Shown piece after piece: positions 34,616 to 45,276 of a stretch of DNA of 64,000 nt (positions are counted from its first letter, which is position 1; each line of letters starts with the position of its first letter). A program made the position numbers and the translations under genes. The stretch is from Apodospora peruviana. Taxonomy: Eukaryota; Ascomycota; Sordariomycetes; Sordariales; Lasiosphaeriaceae. The DNA is taken from positions 2,108,001-2,172,000 of the forward strand of contig JAUEDM010000001.1 in NCBI GenBank assembly GCA_033439685.1. Direction: 5' to 3'. Under the pieces are notes generated by a model. The model did no database searches. It saw only the letters and a list, made by a program, of their open reading frames with translations, and was not told the origin of the DNA.

Positions 34616-35378
34616 TTACATCTCTACTAACATCCGATACTGAGCCACCACCTGCAACACCACCAGCACCCCTTCCAGAATCCTCACCCATTTGTGAACA
34701 CTCCTGCTCCATAACCGGTGGAAATAATCCCCCGAGACTGCCATCTCCGTATAGTACCCGCCGTAGTACTCCTCGTCCACCTTCTCCTTGGCAAGCCACC
34801 TCCACCAGTACACCCTCCTCGTCGTGAACCTCCACAGCCAGTCCGCAACAACCGTCTTGGCCTTCTCATCCCGCCCATTCCCATCACCCGCCCGTATTAA
34901 CACCTCCCCTGCAAACGACACCTCAATCGCCAAACAAAGCCTCCCCTTCGAAAGCCCCTGCTGCCTCGAAACCATCTCCCCCGGATTCTCAGTCATATCC
35001 ACGCTCAGCCCCATCCACCCCTCAAGCAACATATAAATCATGAGCATCCCCATCCAGATCACAAACTCGGCAGCCTCGGCGAGCCTCGGGTGACCCCGAC
35101 CGACTACTTGACCATTACCGCCACCATACAGTTCCGCGTGCCATTTGAGGTGCGCCAGAGGGTATCCGACCCACGTGAGCGGGAGCACCCAGGGGAAGAC
35201 GGAGATAGATCTGCGCACCCGAGCCGAGATAGCCGAGGATGTTGGGCATTTGGAAGGAGACGAGGTTGAGGATGACGAGAAGGGAATAGGTGATGCCGCA
35301 AGAGGCGGATGGGAGGAAGGAGTAGGACAGGATGGGCAGCAGGGAGGTTGCTGTGAGGACCTTGACGTGTGACCACAT
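34616..35378 (-). pseudogene. Unrecognised membrane-protein gene, apparently frame-disrupted
   Basis: I do not recognise the family. Reading leftward from ATG 35378-35376, one frame gives a hydrophobic start (MWSHVKVLTATSLLPILSYS and a second helix, SLLVILNLVSFQMPNILGYL) but degenerates after about position 35210. From the same point a neighbouring frame continues with further membrane-like sequence (ISVFPWVLPLTWVGYPLAHL; later FVIWMGMLMIYMLLEGWMGL), an aromatic/basic middle (RRVYWWRWLAKEKVDEEYYG) and a last hydrophobic helix (ILEGVLVVLQVVAQYRMLVE), ending at a stop at 34616. No intron with reasonable borders joins the two parts at the switch; the only AG close by is eight bases after a GT. 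A one- or two-base indel (mutation or assembly error) is the simplest reading. It could also be chance open frames in GC-rich DNA. Confidence 0.3.
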
Positions 35379-36857
35379 CCTGAGATGTGTCGATTTCTGC
35401 CTGCGGTGGAATCAAAATCCGTGATGTTGTACAGGTGTATAAGTACTGGTTCGTTTGTTAGCATGGTTCTTGCCTGTCTGAATTCAAGATCTTATGGAAA
35501 GACAAAGGAGATAACACGCAATTCAACAGAGGGAAAAAGGAGCAAATATGGTAAACCCCCAGAGAGGATTATTCCGAATGCCATACCTTTTATTCTCGTC
35601 AAAACTTGGCCGTTAACTGGTTGAGTTGGGGAATTTGACGTGAGAAATCTCGATCAATTCTTTGGTGTAAGATGATGCCCAGAGGAAAAACTTCTACAAC
35701 GGCTTAAATACAGGTTTATAGTGGCCTGTGCCCAGTGAGTCTTCAAGGCTAAGGTAGTTGCCATCCACTTAGTTAAAATATATATAAGGACAGACTCTAA
35801 ATCTCATATAGATGATATTTTTCATATGGATGAGGAGCACCAGCCAAACCTTATGGGGTGTGTGGTGTAAGTGTTAATAAGTGGGTCGGCACGTCTGCGG
35901 GTTAGGGAATGGCCAATCGTTGTCGACCTCTCGTCCCTTTGGGGAAGTAATGCAAACTGCGGGTGCTGCACTTTGCAACTTACTAGCATCTTTCAGAACC
36001 ATCTTCCATGTGTTCCTTCCATACAGATAAACTCGAGAGTACTTAGCGATACGATCCCTTGAGCTTCTGTACCTAGTTACGGAATCCGTCGTTGCTTTTG
36101 CATCGCTCTCATCAGTATAGGAAGTCGTCCTGTCGTCAAATCATCGTGGCAATGGGCATCATGGCTTCCCCCATCTTAGGCTTTCGCCTTCTGGGAATCC
36201 GGGTAGGTTACCGTTACCTTTGGTGACAGCACAGGTTGTAAAAATCGTCGGTCACATGAGAGTCTCTTTTTTCTTCCTCAGATTCCGAGTTGACAATGGC
36301 GCCACAAGGTCATGCTAAGAAGATGGGCTCGATACCAGACACGTCGAACACCCCTAGGGTACCTATATTTAGAGGGACAAAGATTGTTGGACGGTTGAGG
36401 ATAATATATTCGACAAGTGCAAATGTCCAAGTGCAATAAATATTTTCTGTTCCACTTTGATTGCCTTGTTGTGTGGATTGGTTGTCTTGTGCGGATGCAG
36501 ACACTGGTGACAGTGAATAACCCGTCCGTCCGGATCGCCTTTCCGCGACAAGCTAAGGATAACTGTGCTATAGACTGGAGCGAACGCGCGTCGCGAAACA
36601 CACGCGAACACTGACTGCGCCGGTACACGTGTAGCTGCACCCTTCAACCACCCCGCTTCAACTCATTTGGGTAAAGACACTTGGAAACCTGTCTCAGCAC
36701 GGCACAACGAATAGCGTTGCAGCTTGAACTTAGCTATAGTTTTGGCCGTATTGAAGGCTGGGCCGGGAGCGACCATCGTGGCATTTTCTCCTTCGATTGA
36801 CTTTCTTTCCACTTCCTAAATCGCCACGTCCAAAATCGCATCGGACAATATCACTCA
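35379..36857. other. Intergenic between disrupted gene and BUB2
   Basis: AT-rich spacer holding the second 44-bp repeat copy (35904-35947) and, near the end, the BUB2 promoter. There is no supported gene. Confidence 0.5.
35904..35947 (+). repeat. 44-bp direct repeat, copy B
   Basis: Second copy of the element at 33829-33872, same orientation, about 2.03 kb away, 40 of 44 positions identical by eye. It contains GGCCAATCGT and GTCGACCTCTCGTCCC. Confidence 0.85.
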
Positions 36858-38615
36858 ATGACCCTCCGTGATCTGTATCAGTCGGAAAAGATGCCGAGCC
36901 CGACGAGAGACCCGGCCGGAAGTTCGGGCGCGGGCGGGGGCGCGGGTGTGGGCACGATACCCTCATTGCCTCTGAACTCAGCTTTGCAACTCCACCGGCC
37001 TCCGTCGCCCGGTACCCACCGCGCTCTAAGGAGATTACAGTCGGCGCACAGTCTGGGAGCAAAGGCATCGAGTCAGCCGTCGCTCATTTCCCAGCAGCGA
37101 TTCCAGCAACAGCAGCAGCAACAACAATTCCACCAACAACACCACCACCACCAGCTGCATCACCAATATTCTGCCCAGCATCTGCCGCCCAGCCTAGCTC
37201 CCCAGCCCAGAGCGGCTTCGCCGGTGCGCAGAAATGCGAGTATTAACCGCTCGCCCCAACGAGGTCGCGCCAACAGCGACGCGCCAGTTCCAATGGCCCA
37301 GCAGATCGGCGGTGGTGGGACGGGCAAGCGCTCCGCGCTGAGCAGGCGGTCGCTGGCCGCCGACAACATGTCCCTTGACAGACTTCTACGCGATGGCCCC
37401 CCAGGCGGTGATATCGACGGGGCGCTGGAGAGCGCTCGGTACAAGATTCTCGACCAGGGTATCAAATCCGACAGCGACGGAATGGTGAGGGCCCCTCTCC
37501 TGAATCTGTCCTCGTTCCGCATCCCAATTGCTAACAGCTCACACCAAACACAGTCATCTCTCCGCATCTACGTATGGTTGATTTTGCTCAACGCGCCGGT
37601 TCTTGAGACCGACTCCTATCTGGCCCTTATCCACCGCGGCGCATCGCCCGCCTACTCAAAGATCCGTAACGATACCTTTCGCACTCTGACAACCGATCCG
37701 CTCTTTCGTCGCCGCGTGAGCGAGGCAAGCCTCATTCGCCTGCTCAATGCCGTGGCATGGAGGCTTCACGATGCGCGCGAAGAACGGACAAAAGACCACC
37801 AGCAGCACGCCAGTGCTAGCAGCAGTGGTGGATCCCGGTCTCGCCAGTCGCTCCCTGCTATGAGTGCTATGTCTCCAGAGCGACCCCCCAGTCGGCCGGG
37901 AACTGGCCACGGAAGTACACCATCAACACACCCGGCATCCTCGCCTGCGGCAAAACGAGCACGCGCCCTTACCCTGACGACGGAGGGGTCAGAGACCAGC
38001 GTGGCTGGGGAGCCAGGGACCTACGTGCAGGGGATGAATGTGCTTGCTGCCCCCTTTCTCTATGCCGCCCGCAGCGAAGCCGAGGCCTTCGTGGCCTTCC
38101 ACCAGCTCCTGACGCGCGAGTTGCCGGGGTACATCCGTGGCGCCATGGACGGCGTGCATAAAGGGCTCGCCCTGGTTGATAAGGTCCTGGCCATCGTGGA
38201 TCCCAAGCTTAGCATGCACCTGCTCTCCAAAGGCTTGACAGCCGAGATCTACGCCTTTCCGTCAGTACTGACGCTGTGTGCTTGCACGCCGCCGCTCCCG
38301 GAGGTGCTACGGCTGTGGGACTTCCTCTTTGCGTACGGTCCGCATCTTAACATCTTGTGTATTGTCGCACAACTTATCTTGATTCGCACAAAGATTATGG
38401 ACTCGCCAAGGTAGGCCGATACAGTTGCAAACTTCTATTTATTTATTTTGGTCCTCTACAGAAAACTCGACTAACTCTTCATGAACTCCAGTCCGAATAA
38501 GCTTCTTCGGTCGTTCCCTCCATTGCAGGCCGACCAGATCAAGCAGGGCACCTTGGCTCTCGTACGCAAGATTCCAGACGATGTCTATGCCGACATTGTT
38601 CGGCATGCTCAGTAG
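36858..38615 (+). CDS. BUB2: Mitotic-exit checkpoint Rab-type GAP BUB2 / Cdc16 (TBC domain)
   Basis: Three exons: 36858-37484, 37554-38410 and 38492-38615, giving 535 residues. BUB2/Cdc16, with BFA1/Byr4, is the GTPase-activating protein for the Tem1/Spg1 GTPase at spindle poles, restraining mitotic exit and septation. A long disordered N-terminus (1-190) carries a Gln/His-rich run at about 79-103. The TBC domain starts near 190, contains the arginine-finger motif IRNDTFR (246-252; I-x2-D-x2-R), then a Ser/Pro-rich insert (about 290-362), then the glutamine-finger motif YVQ (366-368, YVQGMNVLAAPFL) and RLWDFLFAYGPHLNILC. The tail (LRSFPPLQADQIKQGTLALV) matches the family. Intron 1 is 69 nt, in frame and stop-free, but it has GTGAGG, a GCTAAC branch and ACACAG. 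An inner Met at residue 12 is an alternative start. Confidence 0.9.
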
Positions 38616-40893
38616 TCCGCCTCGTCGGGGCCGGAAACAAAACTACGTTCATCGCGCGCTATGTTGTTCCGTTCGAAGTGTTCTACCCTGCTTTTAGACG
38701 CCGCGAAGAAAAATAGGTGGTGGACCCCAGCTGATGAGCCAACTTTGTAACCGATGCAATAGTGGTCGTGCGACTGTTGTATCGCTTTTACTGGGCGAAT
38801 TTTCCCTCGCAGCGCCGCTGCGATTCAGCGCTCACCTGCTCCACCCTCGAGTTGACAACCCCCTCCTGGGCCGATTAATGAAATGTCGATTCGCGCATCT
38901 AGCTAGGACAATCTGCCATGACGCTGAGAAGGTAGAAGGCACGCCATTCACTGCCTTATTACTCAGCGTTGTAAAGCAAGGCACTACATGACTCGGCAAG
39001 CGGATCGAAAGTTATGGAGGCGGGATATGTTGAGAGGGGTCTATCACTACTTGATGGCAAACGCATCTCTCACGAAAAGGGGAGTCAAGAGAGGCCTCAA
39101 TCCGAGAGAAAGCCATCAAAGTGGGATTCTGGGCGCTCCTCTACTCGAGGTTGTTGTATGGGTCATCGGGACCATTCATACCCGATTTAGTGTTCAAGAG
39201 CGACATAACACGACATCCTTCCAGACCTGAGGTGGTAGGTATGTATGGATGTCTGCTTTGTGCGCGGAGAACGCCGTGCCTGTCCTGCACCGCAAGATTG
39301 TCAGCGATTTACTTGCTTCTTGTAAGTGGAACTTTGTGGCGGGCGGCTGTTTCACTCATGTTGAGAGTCAATGCGGGGTGTGGTACAAACGAGACCAGCC
39401 ATCATCAGATTGCAGTTTGGGGAGTGGCATGCTAGGGAGTCAGGAAGAAAGATGCCTAGGTGTGTAGTAGATAGCTAAAACAGAGGGAGAGTATATCGCC
39501 TCGGTGTGACTTTAGTACAGTAACAAAAGATGAAAGCGAGAGATTACCAAACTACTTACTGGCTAAGGGAAGAAATGCAATATCGCATTTTAACAATTTA
39601 ACCTCTCTGGCTGCTTGCTGGTGTGAAACCCTCCCCCATCGGAGAGAGTCCAACTCGTTAAGCCTAATACTCCTCCAGTCGTCCGTCGATTTTGCTACTA
39701 CGTTGATGAATGACCACGACCACTAACCAACCGGCCATCTGTCTTATGACGCCTGGCCTCGTCTCGGAGCATCCATCTATCTCCAAGTCTCCAAGACGTG
39801 ACTACCTAACGTTAACCCACTTTACCTTGTTTCGCTTTATGAATAACTGGGTAAAATATCGACATTTATTACAAAGTGTTCAGGAACTTCTGATTCTCTG
39901 TCGATTATTAGCAGTTGGAGTTGGTTCACTTTTGGTGGTGGGAAAAAGAGGTCTGTCTGTCCAATTCCAGATACTATATAATATTCAACTAGTTGTTTAT
40001 ACCTACCCGAGTTTTTTAACGTTCCCGAAACATATTGCAGGACAAACAACTTCAGGAATCTACAGCAAGCACACCATGATGGATCCACAGACTTCATTCT
40101 GCAACATGAGAATCTGTCCATTAATTGTAGACAATTATCCATGCATTTACAAACGGGAACACAGTTGCAATGGAGCGAGCCTAAGAATTATATACATAGT
40201 ATTAACGTGGCAAATACATCGCCTCCCTGCTTATTCTCTAACCATCTAAAGCATTACTTCTAAAGTGCCCATCACTGCACTCTCAGCTCTACCTGTCTGA
40301 TCTTCTGCGAATCGCACACATCGCTGACCACCACTCGTATGAATTTAAACACCACACCACACATCCTGTAACCAACTGTTGCGCCTCGGCGCCATGATTG
40401 CGCGGAATATACAACGCGTATTGTGTGAATTCAGCCCAGTTAAAAGTGGAGGCTTTGCTCACCGATCGGATGAGAGTGAATGCACGCTCCTGTTTTGCGG
40501 GTCGTCAGTTCGCCAGCAGAGAAAGGGCACGCTGCCTAATTCGTCGGAACTGGGCAACTCGATTTCGTCGAACCCCGGCACTACCAGAGATGACCGTGGC
40601 CCAGGACACTCACAACCTTCCACCATGCTGGGAGTAAAGCCAGCGTTCGGCCGTCAGGCATTTTGTTGGCAAGTTCAGCGAGGCTGTATCAGCAGGCATA
40701 TGCCCATGCTGTCAAAACTTCCTGTTAAACCCGAACAGCCAGCTCCGGTAAGTCTATCAGAGGCAAGAAACGAAGGGCAGAGAGCCAGGGGATAGATTGG
40801 CCTGAATGGACGGAGAGCTGGCGTGATTTCGCCAGCACAAGCCATGTGGCGTGTTGGCGTCACCGCAAAGAGCTCGGTAGAAGTCGATAAACC
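38616..40893. other. Convergent gene-poor spacer
   Basis: 2.3 kb between the 3' ends of BUB2 (plus) and the PAQR gene (minus), longer than other tail-to-tail spacers here. AT-rich at 39780-40240. A 179-codon frame at 39710-40249 has no recognisable features and biased amino acids from AT-rich DNA. No transposon signature is seen. Confidence 0.45.
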
Positions 40894-42381
40894 TCAGTAT
40901 AACGTGCAACCACCCTGAGCCCGTTGAAAGGCGCCCGAAAAGAAAGCCTGCATGGCCGAGTAGTGGAACAAAATTCCGCCCAGCACAGCGATATGCCAAA
41001 GGTTGTGGCTGCCGCCACAGTAGTCAAACATGCCCGGGCACCAACGCTCCGGGACTTTGCTTGCATATACGAACGCGCCACACATGTAGACCAAGATCGA
41101 CTTTCCTATCGGCGAGTAAAATTCCAAAACGTTTGCAAACCCATGCGTCAGAGATATCTGCAGCATGGGCAAGAACCCTGTGGCGCCGAGGCCAACATAA
41201 AAGGCAACTCTCGCCCAAGCCATGTCCGCCCCGTTGAATTTCGGATGCCACGGAAGGATCACGCCTCCGACACCCAGAAGAGCCGTCGTAGTCATGTAGA
41301 TCCAGCGGCTCACCGGCTCGCAGTAGAAAGCGGTATACTCGGTGGTCATAATCGAGGCCGCAATCAGTAGCGAGATGCCAGTGTAGTCAACACAAGCGAA
41401 CGTCGATATCAGATTGACATCCGCAACCGAGTTCATTGTGTGCCAAATGATGCTGCAGATCAGGCACTGGCAGGCTGCAAAGAAGAATATGGCGGCGATA
41501 AAAATGTCGGTGTTCGTGCTCTGAGAGAAGTTGATGCTGGTGGGGTAGAAATAGAAGGCGATAGCCAGGACAATAACAAGGCCAAGTGCATGCGACCAGA
41601 TGTTGACCAACTCGTTGGAGAAGCCGAAGGCGGACCGCACACAACCCAGCTTGGTCTCGGAAAACCGGTAGCCGTTTATGATATGCGGATTGACCCTCCA
41701 CGGGACTGGAAGGTCCTCGTAGCGAAGGAGACCATGCTCCCTGGCGCGGGCAATAGCGCGCTGAACATGGTCTTCAAGCGTCTCAGCCGCTCGGATAGCT
41801 CTTTCGATTCCCTCGTCGACGACACGCAGGCCTTCACCCATGAGACTCTCCGCCGCATTAGCCAGGCCCTTCTCCCGTAGCTTTACCGCTTGCGTCTCGA
41901 TATCCTCTAGCATGGTGTCGAGCAGTTCGATGCCGACCTTGGCCTTCTCGTTCAGCGAACCGGCGGCGGCCATGGCCTCCTGGTATCCGGTCTCCAGGGT
42001 TTCCACCATGACGTGAAGTCTCCTGCGCCCGGCTCCCATGACGCCTTCTGAAACCTGCGAGCATCGCGTGCGCACGGCCTGGAGCGTAGAAAGCGCTGTC
42101 GATATGCTGGAATCCAGGCTGAGTTCTCCGTATTCCTCCCAGTATTCTAGCCGTTTCTCAAGTTCCGTGAGAAACTGGTCCATCTTCAGCAACAGGGCTT
42201 CCTCGCCATCGATAATCTGGTTGACAAACGACTTCCTCCTTGGTGAGAAGCGGGAGGGCTGTCGTGGACGTGCAGATGGACGTTCCAGGACATCTGCGCC
42301 GGAGGCCCGGCCCTCTGGGTTGTCGTCGCACGAGTTGAAGTTAAAGGGGGCACCGCAAGCCATGTTCGTAGGGACCTCCAT
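40894..42381 (-). CDS. PAQR / IZH-family seven-helix membrane protein (hemolysin III-like fold, not a toxin)
   Basis: Single exon of about 495 residues from the ATG at 42381; the frame is open to an ATG at 42483, but those extra 34 residues look like leader sequence. PAQR proteins are related to adiponectin and progestin receptors; yeast IZH members affect zinc and sterol homeostasis, and the family probably has metal-dependent lipid hydrolase activity. Residues 1-230 form a long cytosolic, largely helical extension (LTELEKRLEYWEEYGE), as in IZH3. The core begins with PWRVNPHIINGYRF and FSNELVNIWSHALGL, includes the conserved His in SIIWHTMNS, DYTGIS, and ends with HNLWHIAVLGGILFHYSAM carrying the zinc-binding His pair region. 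Seven hydrophobic helices are visible. The call to the family is firm; the exact IZH subgroup is inferred from the long N-terminus. Confidence 0.9.
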   Translation of the reverse strand: MEVPTNMACGAPFNFNSCDDNPEGRASGADVLERPSARPRQPSRFSPRRKSFVNQIIDGEEALLLKMDQFLTELEKRLEYWEEYGELSLDSSISTALSTLQAVRTRCSQVSEGVMGAGRRRLHVMVETLETGYQEAMAAAGSLNEKAKVGIELLDTMLEDIETQAVKLREKGLANAAESLMGEGLRVVDEGIERAIRAAETLEDHVQRAIARAREHGLLRYEDLPVPWRVNPHIINGYRFSETKLGCVRSAFGFSNELVNIWSHALGLVIVLAIAFYFYPTSINFSQSTNTDIFIAAIFFFAACQCLICSIIWHTMNSVADVNLISTFACVDYTGISLLIAASIMTTEYTAFYCEPVSRWIYMTTTALLGVGGVILPWHPKFNGADMAWARVAFYVGLGATGFLPMLQISLTHGFANVLEFYSPIGKSILVYMCGAFVYASKVPERWCPGMFDYCGGSHNLWHIAVLGGILFHYSAMQAFFSGAFQRAQGGCTLY

Positions 42382-43502
42382 GGCGGCGAGTGATTTGTTG
42401 TTGAAGCCCGAGACGGCGGGGTGATCGAAGATAGATAAGGTAGGTATCGGATAGGTACAGAGGAGGCGGTGGTGGCACGACACAGCTTCACATGCTCAAA
42501 GAATCCGATGAAGTACCCTGACGCCTTCCTGTGCAAAGGGTCTGTCTCGTTTCCAGGTTTTGGGTGCAGGACGCAGGAACAGAACGGCAGGCCAGACGGT
42601 GACAGGAGTTGGAGGGGTGGGAAGTTCGTTCAATGGCTTGGAGATTAATTGGCCCCTGATTGGGTTGCAATAAAAGGACCCTGAAATATTGATCCAATCC
42701 CCTAGATCACGCTCAAAAGGATAGCGTGAATGGAGTCTAGTAACCGGGATCTCCGTCGTGAATGGGTAGATGTTGTTTAAGCAGCGGATGTTGGATCTCT
42801 TTCAATCTGTCTAGGAGGGAACGAACGGGTCGGGTTTCTGAGCGGTAGGAAAAAGGAGAAAGCAGAACAACCACGACAGAGGGGATCTGCTTTATTAGGA
42901 GGCAATTGGGCTTGCCTGAACTGGATACAAATCCGTCCACGGACAATGACGGATGCAGAGCTGACTTGCTTCAATACTAGCAGTATGCGGACTAGGCCAG
43001 TGGATTAGTGACGACCAGCATGACCGCAGCCCACCAATGGAATGACGCAACAAATGCAACGGCCAATGGAAGTGAGCCGTTGCCGGCCGTGTCTCCATCC
43101 TTTCACGCTTTAGAGGGCCAAGACCGCTCTGGAAGCGCAGGTTCACTCTGGACTTCACTGGACTTCACTGCATTTTCGCTCGTGACACTCGTTTCACCGA
43201 GGCAAAACTTCATTCTGGAACTCCTCCTTCAGTCAAAACAAGGCACAACCACGTTTTTAACTGTGGAGAGCGCTCCATCCCGTCGATCCTTGTGTCCGAC
43301 GCGACCGTTGTGACGACCCGCCCTACGCCGCTACAGGACGACGGAATACTACCAAGTACGACGGGACTACTCTTTTACAGTACTACCGATTGCAGGTGGG
43401 TTTCCCGATTCGTTAAACCTAGAGTCGACTGCGACCGTTTACGATTCGTGAATAACTTCACCCACGACATTCCACCATCTGCATTCCACATCTTCACTCA
43501 CG
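42382..43502. promoter_or_regulatory. Divergent intergenic region PAQR / THOC5
   Basis: About 1.1 kb containing both promoters. It includes the alternative upstream ATG of the PAQR gene (42483-42481) and a short tandem CTGGACTTCA repeat near 43147-43168. No other gene is supported. Confidence 0.4.
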
Positions 43503-44309
43503 ATGACCGTCGACGCCCACATTAACGACCCGTCTCTGGCCTCAGTGCTGGAGACATCCAAAGCTGCTTGCGACCAGGCTCTAGCCGTTGTCGACACCGT
43601 CACGAACGCGACCCAAGCGGCAGCCGCGGCGGGCGAAACTGCGCCAAGCCTGGATGGCCTGATCGAGATCTCCAAGCAGCAAAAGCTGCTAAACACCAAC
43701 ATTGCCCACTTGCGCGGTCTACACCGTGCGGCCCACCTGAGGGCGCGCGAGACCAAGGGTAAAACGGCCGAAGCGCGTCACGATGTCGATGTTCTGCATC
43801 TTCAGCTGCAGAACCTCTACTATGAACAGCGCCATCTGGAGGGCGAGATTCTCGCTTGCGAAGGCTTTGAGTACGTCATCCAAGGAAACTCGCTTTGCCA
43901 TTGCGTGTTTGTGCTAACCTGGAGTCTTGTTTCACCCTCAAACAGGCACAGCTACCAAAAGCTTCCTCTCATACCCGTCGACGAGTTTCTGACCCTGCAC
44001 CCCGAGCACGCTGATGATGACGAGAACATGCTAATGATAGCCCGGATCAGCCACGAAAAGGCGGAGCGGGAGGCGCTCGAGTCGCAGCGGCTTGAGCTGC
44101 AGAAGCGGAAGCAGAAGCTCATCGCCGAGAACAAGAAGCGCCGTGATGACTTGGCAAATCTTGACAAGGACTTGGAGAAGTTCATCGACGTAAGCCGTCA
44201 TCACGAAAACCATTCTATTTCCGCAAGTCTCGCTAACCATCACCCACTTTTTCCTTTGGTTGTACAGGCTGCAAAACCGATACAGAAGTTGTTCGAAAAG
44301 GTCGTTTGA
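43503..44309 (+). CDS. THOC5: THO complex subunit 5 (THOC5 / Fms-interacting protein family)
   Basis: Three exons: 43503-43870, 43946-44189 and 44268-44309, giving 217 residues. THO couples transcription elongation to mRNA export through TREX in the nucleus. The family-typical stretch is LQLQNLYYEQRHLEGEI then ACEGFEHSYQKLPLIPVDEF (about residues 100-137, crossing the first splice junction), preceded by a helical segment (ISKQQKLLNTNIAHLRGL). The C-terminal part is a strongly predicted coiled coil (EKAEREALESQRLELQKRKQ, then KKRRDDLANLDKDLEKFID). Human THOC5 is much longer; this matches the short N-terminal-half form seen in filamentous fungi. Introns: GTACGT...AACAG and GTAAGC...TACAG. Its usual coiled-coil partner, THOC7, is encoded about 8 kb away (52561-53757). 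Confidence 0.88.
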   Translation: MTVDAHINDPSLASVLETSKAACDQALAVVDTVTNATQAAAAAGETAPSLDGLIEISKQQKLLNTNIAHLRGLHRAAHLRARETKGKTAEARHDVDVLHLQLQNLYYEQRHLEGEILACEGFEYVIQGNSLCHCVFVLTWSLVSPSNRHSYQKLPLIPVDEFLTLHPEHADDDENMLMIARISHEKAEREALESQRLELQKRKQKLIAENKKRRDDLANLDKDLEKFIDVSRHHENHSISASLANHHPLFPLVVQAAKPIQKLFEKVV

Positions 44310-45276
44310 ACTCTCGGTCGCTGCTGTTGTTGTGCGAAATACGACTACGTATTACATATATGGTCCGATATACTCGATTTTACGAGCCCCATCGACGATC
44401 GATTGGCACCCAAAAGACTTCGAACTTCGACGATGAATTGTACGACTAGTTCGTATACTGGCACTCCGCCCGTCTCTTTTGTCATCAACATCAGGGCGGG
44501 CAAGACTTCTCGTATTCCGACATCTGTGGCTGTATCAGTCCGAAAGGGCTGCTGCTACTACGCCCCGATAGTAGAGATGCAGTTCGAATGATCAAACAGG
44601 AAGCGGATGGTTATCCTGAATATATCCCCTTTTATGTCCGAAATTCGCGGTCAGAATGTTCGCGGCAGACAGGCCGTCATCGGATTCACCGAAATGGGTG
44701 GCACCATCAAGACCTGCATTAGGTCCCTAGGAGACTACTCCGGAGGACGGGACTACACTCCAAGCAAGCCTACTGAGTCAGCAAAAACTGGGTGTGGAAC
44801 ATTACTTGTGATGTAGGAATAGGGGATGGTCACTAATCATGGCATATCATACATTATGGCACCGCATGGCATGTTTAGAGCGAGAAAACGAGAGTGAGCG
44901 GCCAGTGGATGTGTTGTACTCAACACGATTGCGGGTTTCAAGTAAATAAAGTACTTGCTAATCAAAAATTTACGCTTCAATGTAATTGTTCATTGTTTGC
45001 GCTTATGTCTCGAAGAACGCCTGACCTCAAGTGCCAGTAGGATTCCCTTAAAGCGCCTTTCATGTGCATGCAGTGCCCCTTTTAAAAAGCAAACCCTCTC
45101 TCGCTCTGGAAGTTATGCCTTTTCCATATCGCCTGAAACGCCCATAACCAAGCCCTTGCCTGTAGAAGACGAGAATGAGAAGGGAAAAAGCAGTATCAAC
45201 ACCCACTGTTCTTATGATCCCCAATATGGTTGAATGCATTCCCCCACGTGACCGTCGCCGTGGAAATTTGACAGTG
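44310..45276. other. Convergent intergenic region
   Basis: 3' flanks of THOC5 and CSTF2. Only short open frames; nothing else seen. A CACGTGAC motif lies near 45246. Confidence 0.5.

Noticed and set aside
35180..35230. Intron explaining the frame switch in the 34.6-35.4 kb gene
   Set aside because: The only GT...AG near the switch would be 8 nt long; longer choices keep the original frame or need poor donors and remove membrane-like sequence.
39710..40249. 179-codon plus-strand frame in the BUB2-PAQR spacer
   Set aside because: Lies in AT-rich DNA, has biased hydrophobic/Tyr/Ile composition, no domain and no splice-supported extension.
38616..40893. Transposon remnant in the long convergent spacer
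   Set aside because: I found no terminal inverted repeats, LTR pair, transposase or reverse-transcriptase motifs; the length alone is not evidence.
40894..42483. Hemolysin-type toxin annotation for the PAQR gene
   Set aside because: The hemolysin III name only reflects shared fold; the motifs are those of PAQR/IZH receptors, not of a toxin.
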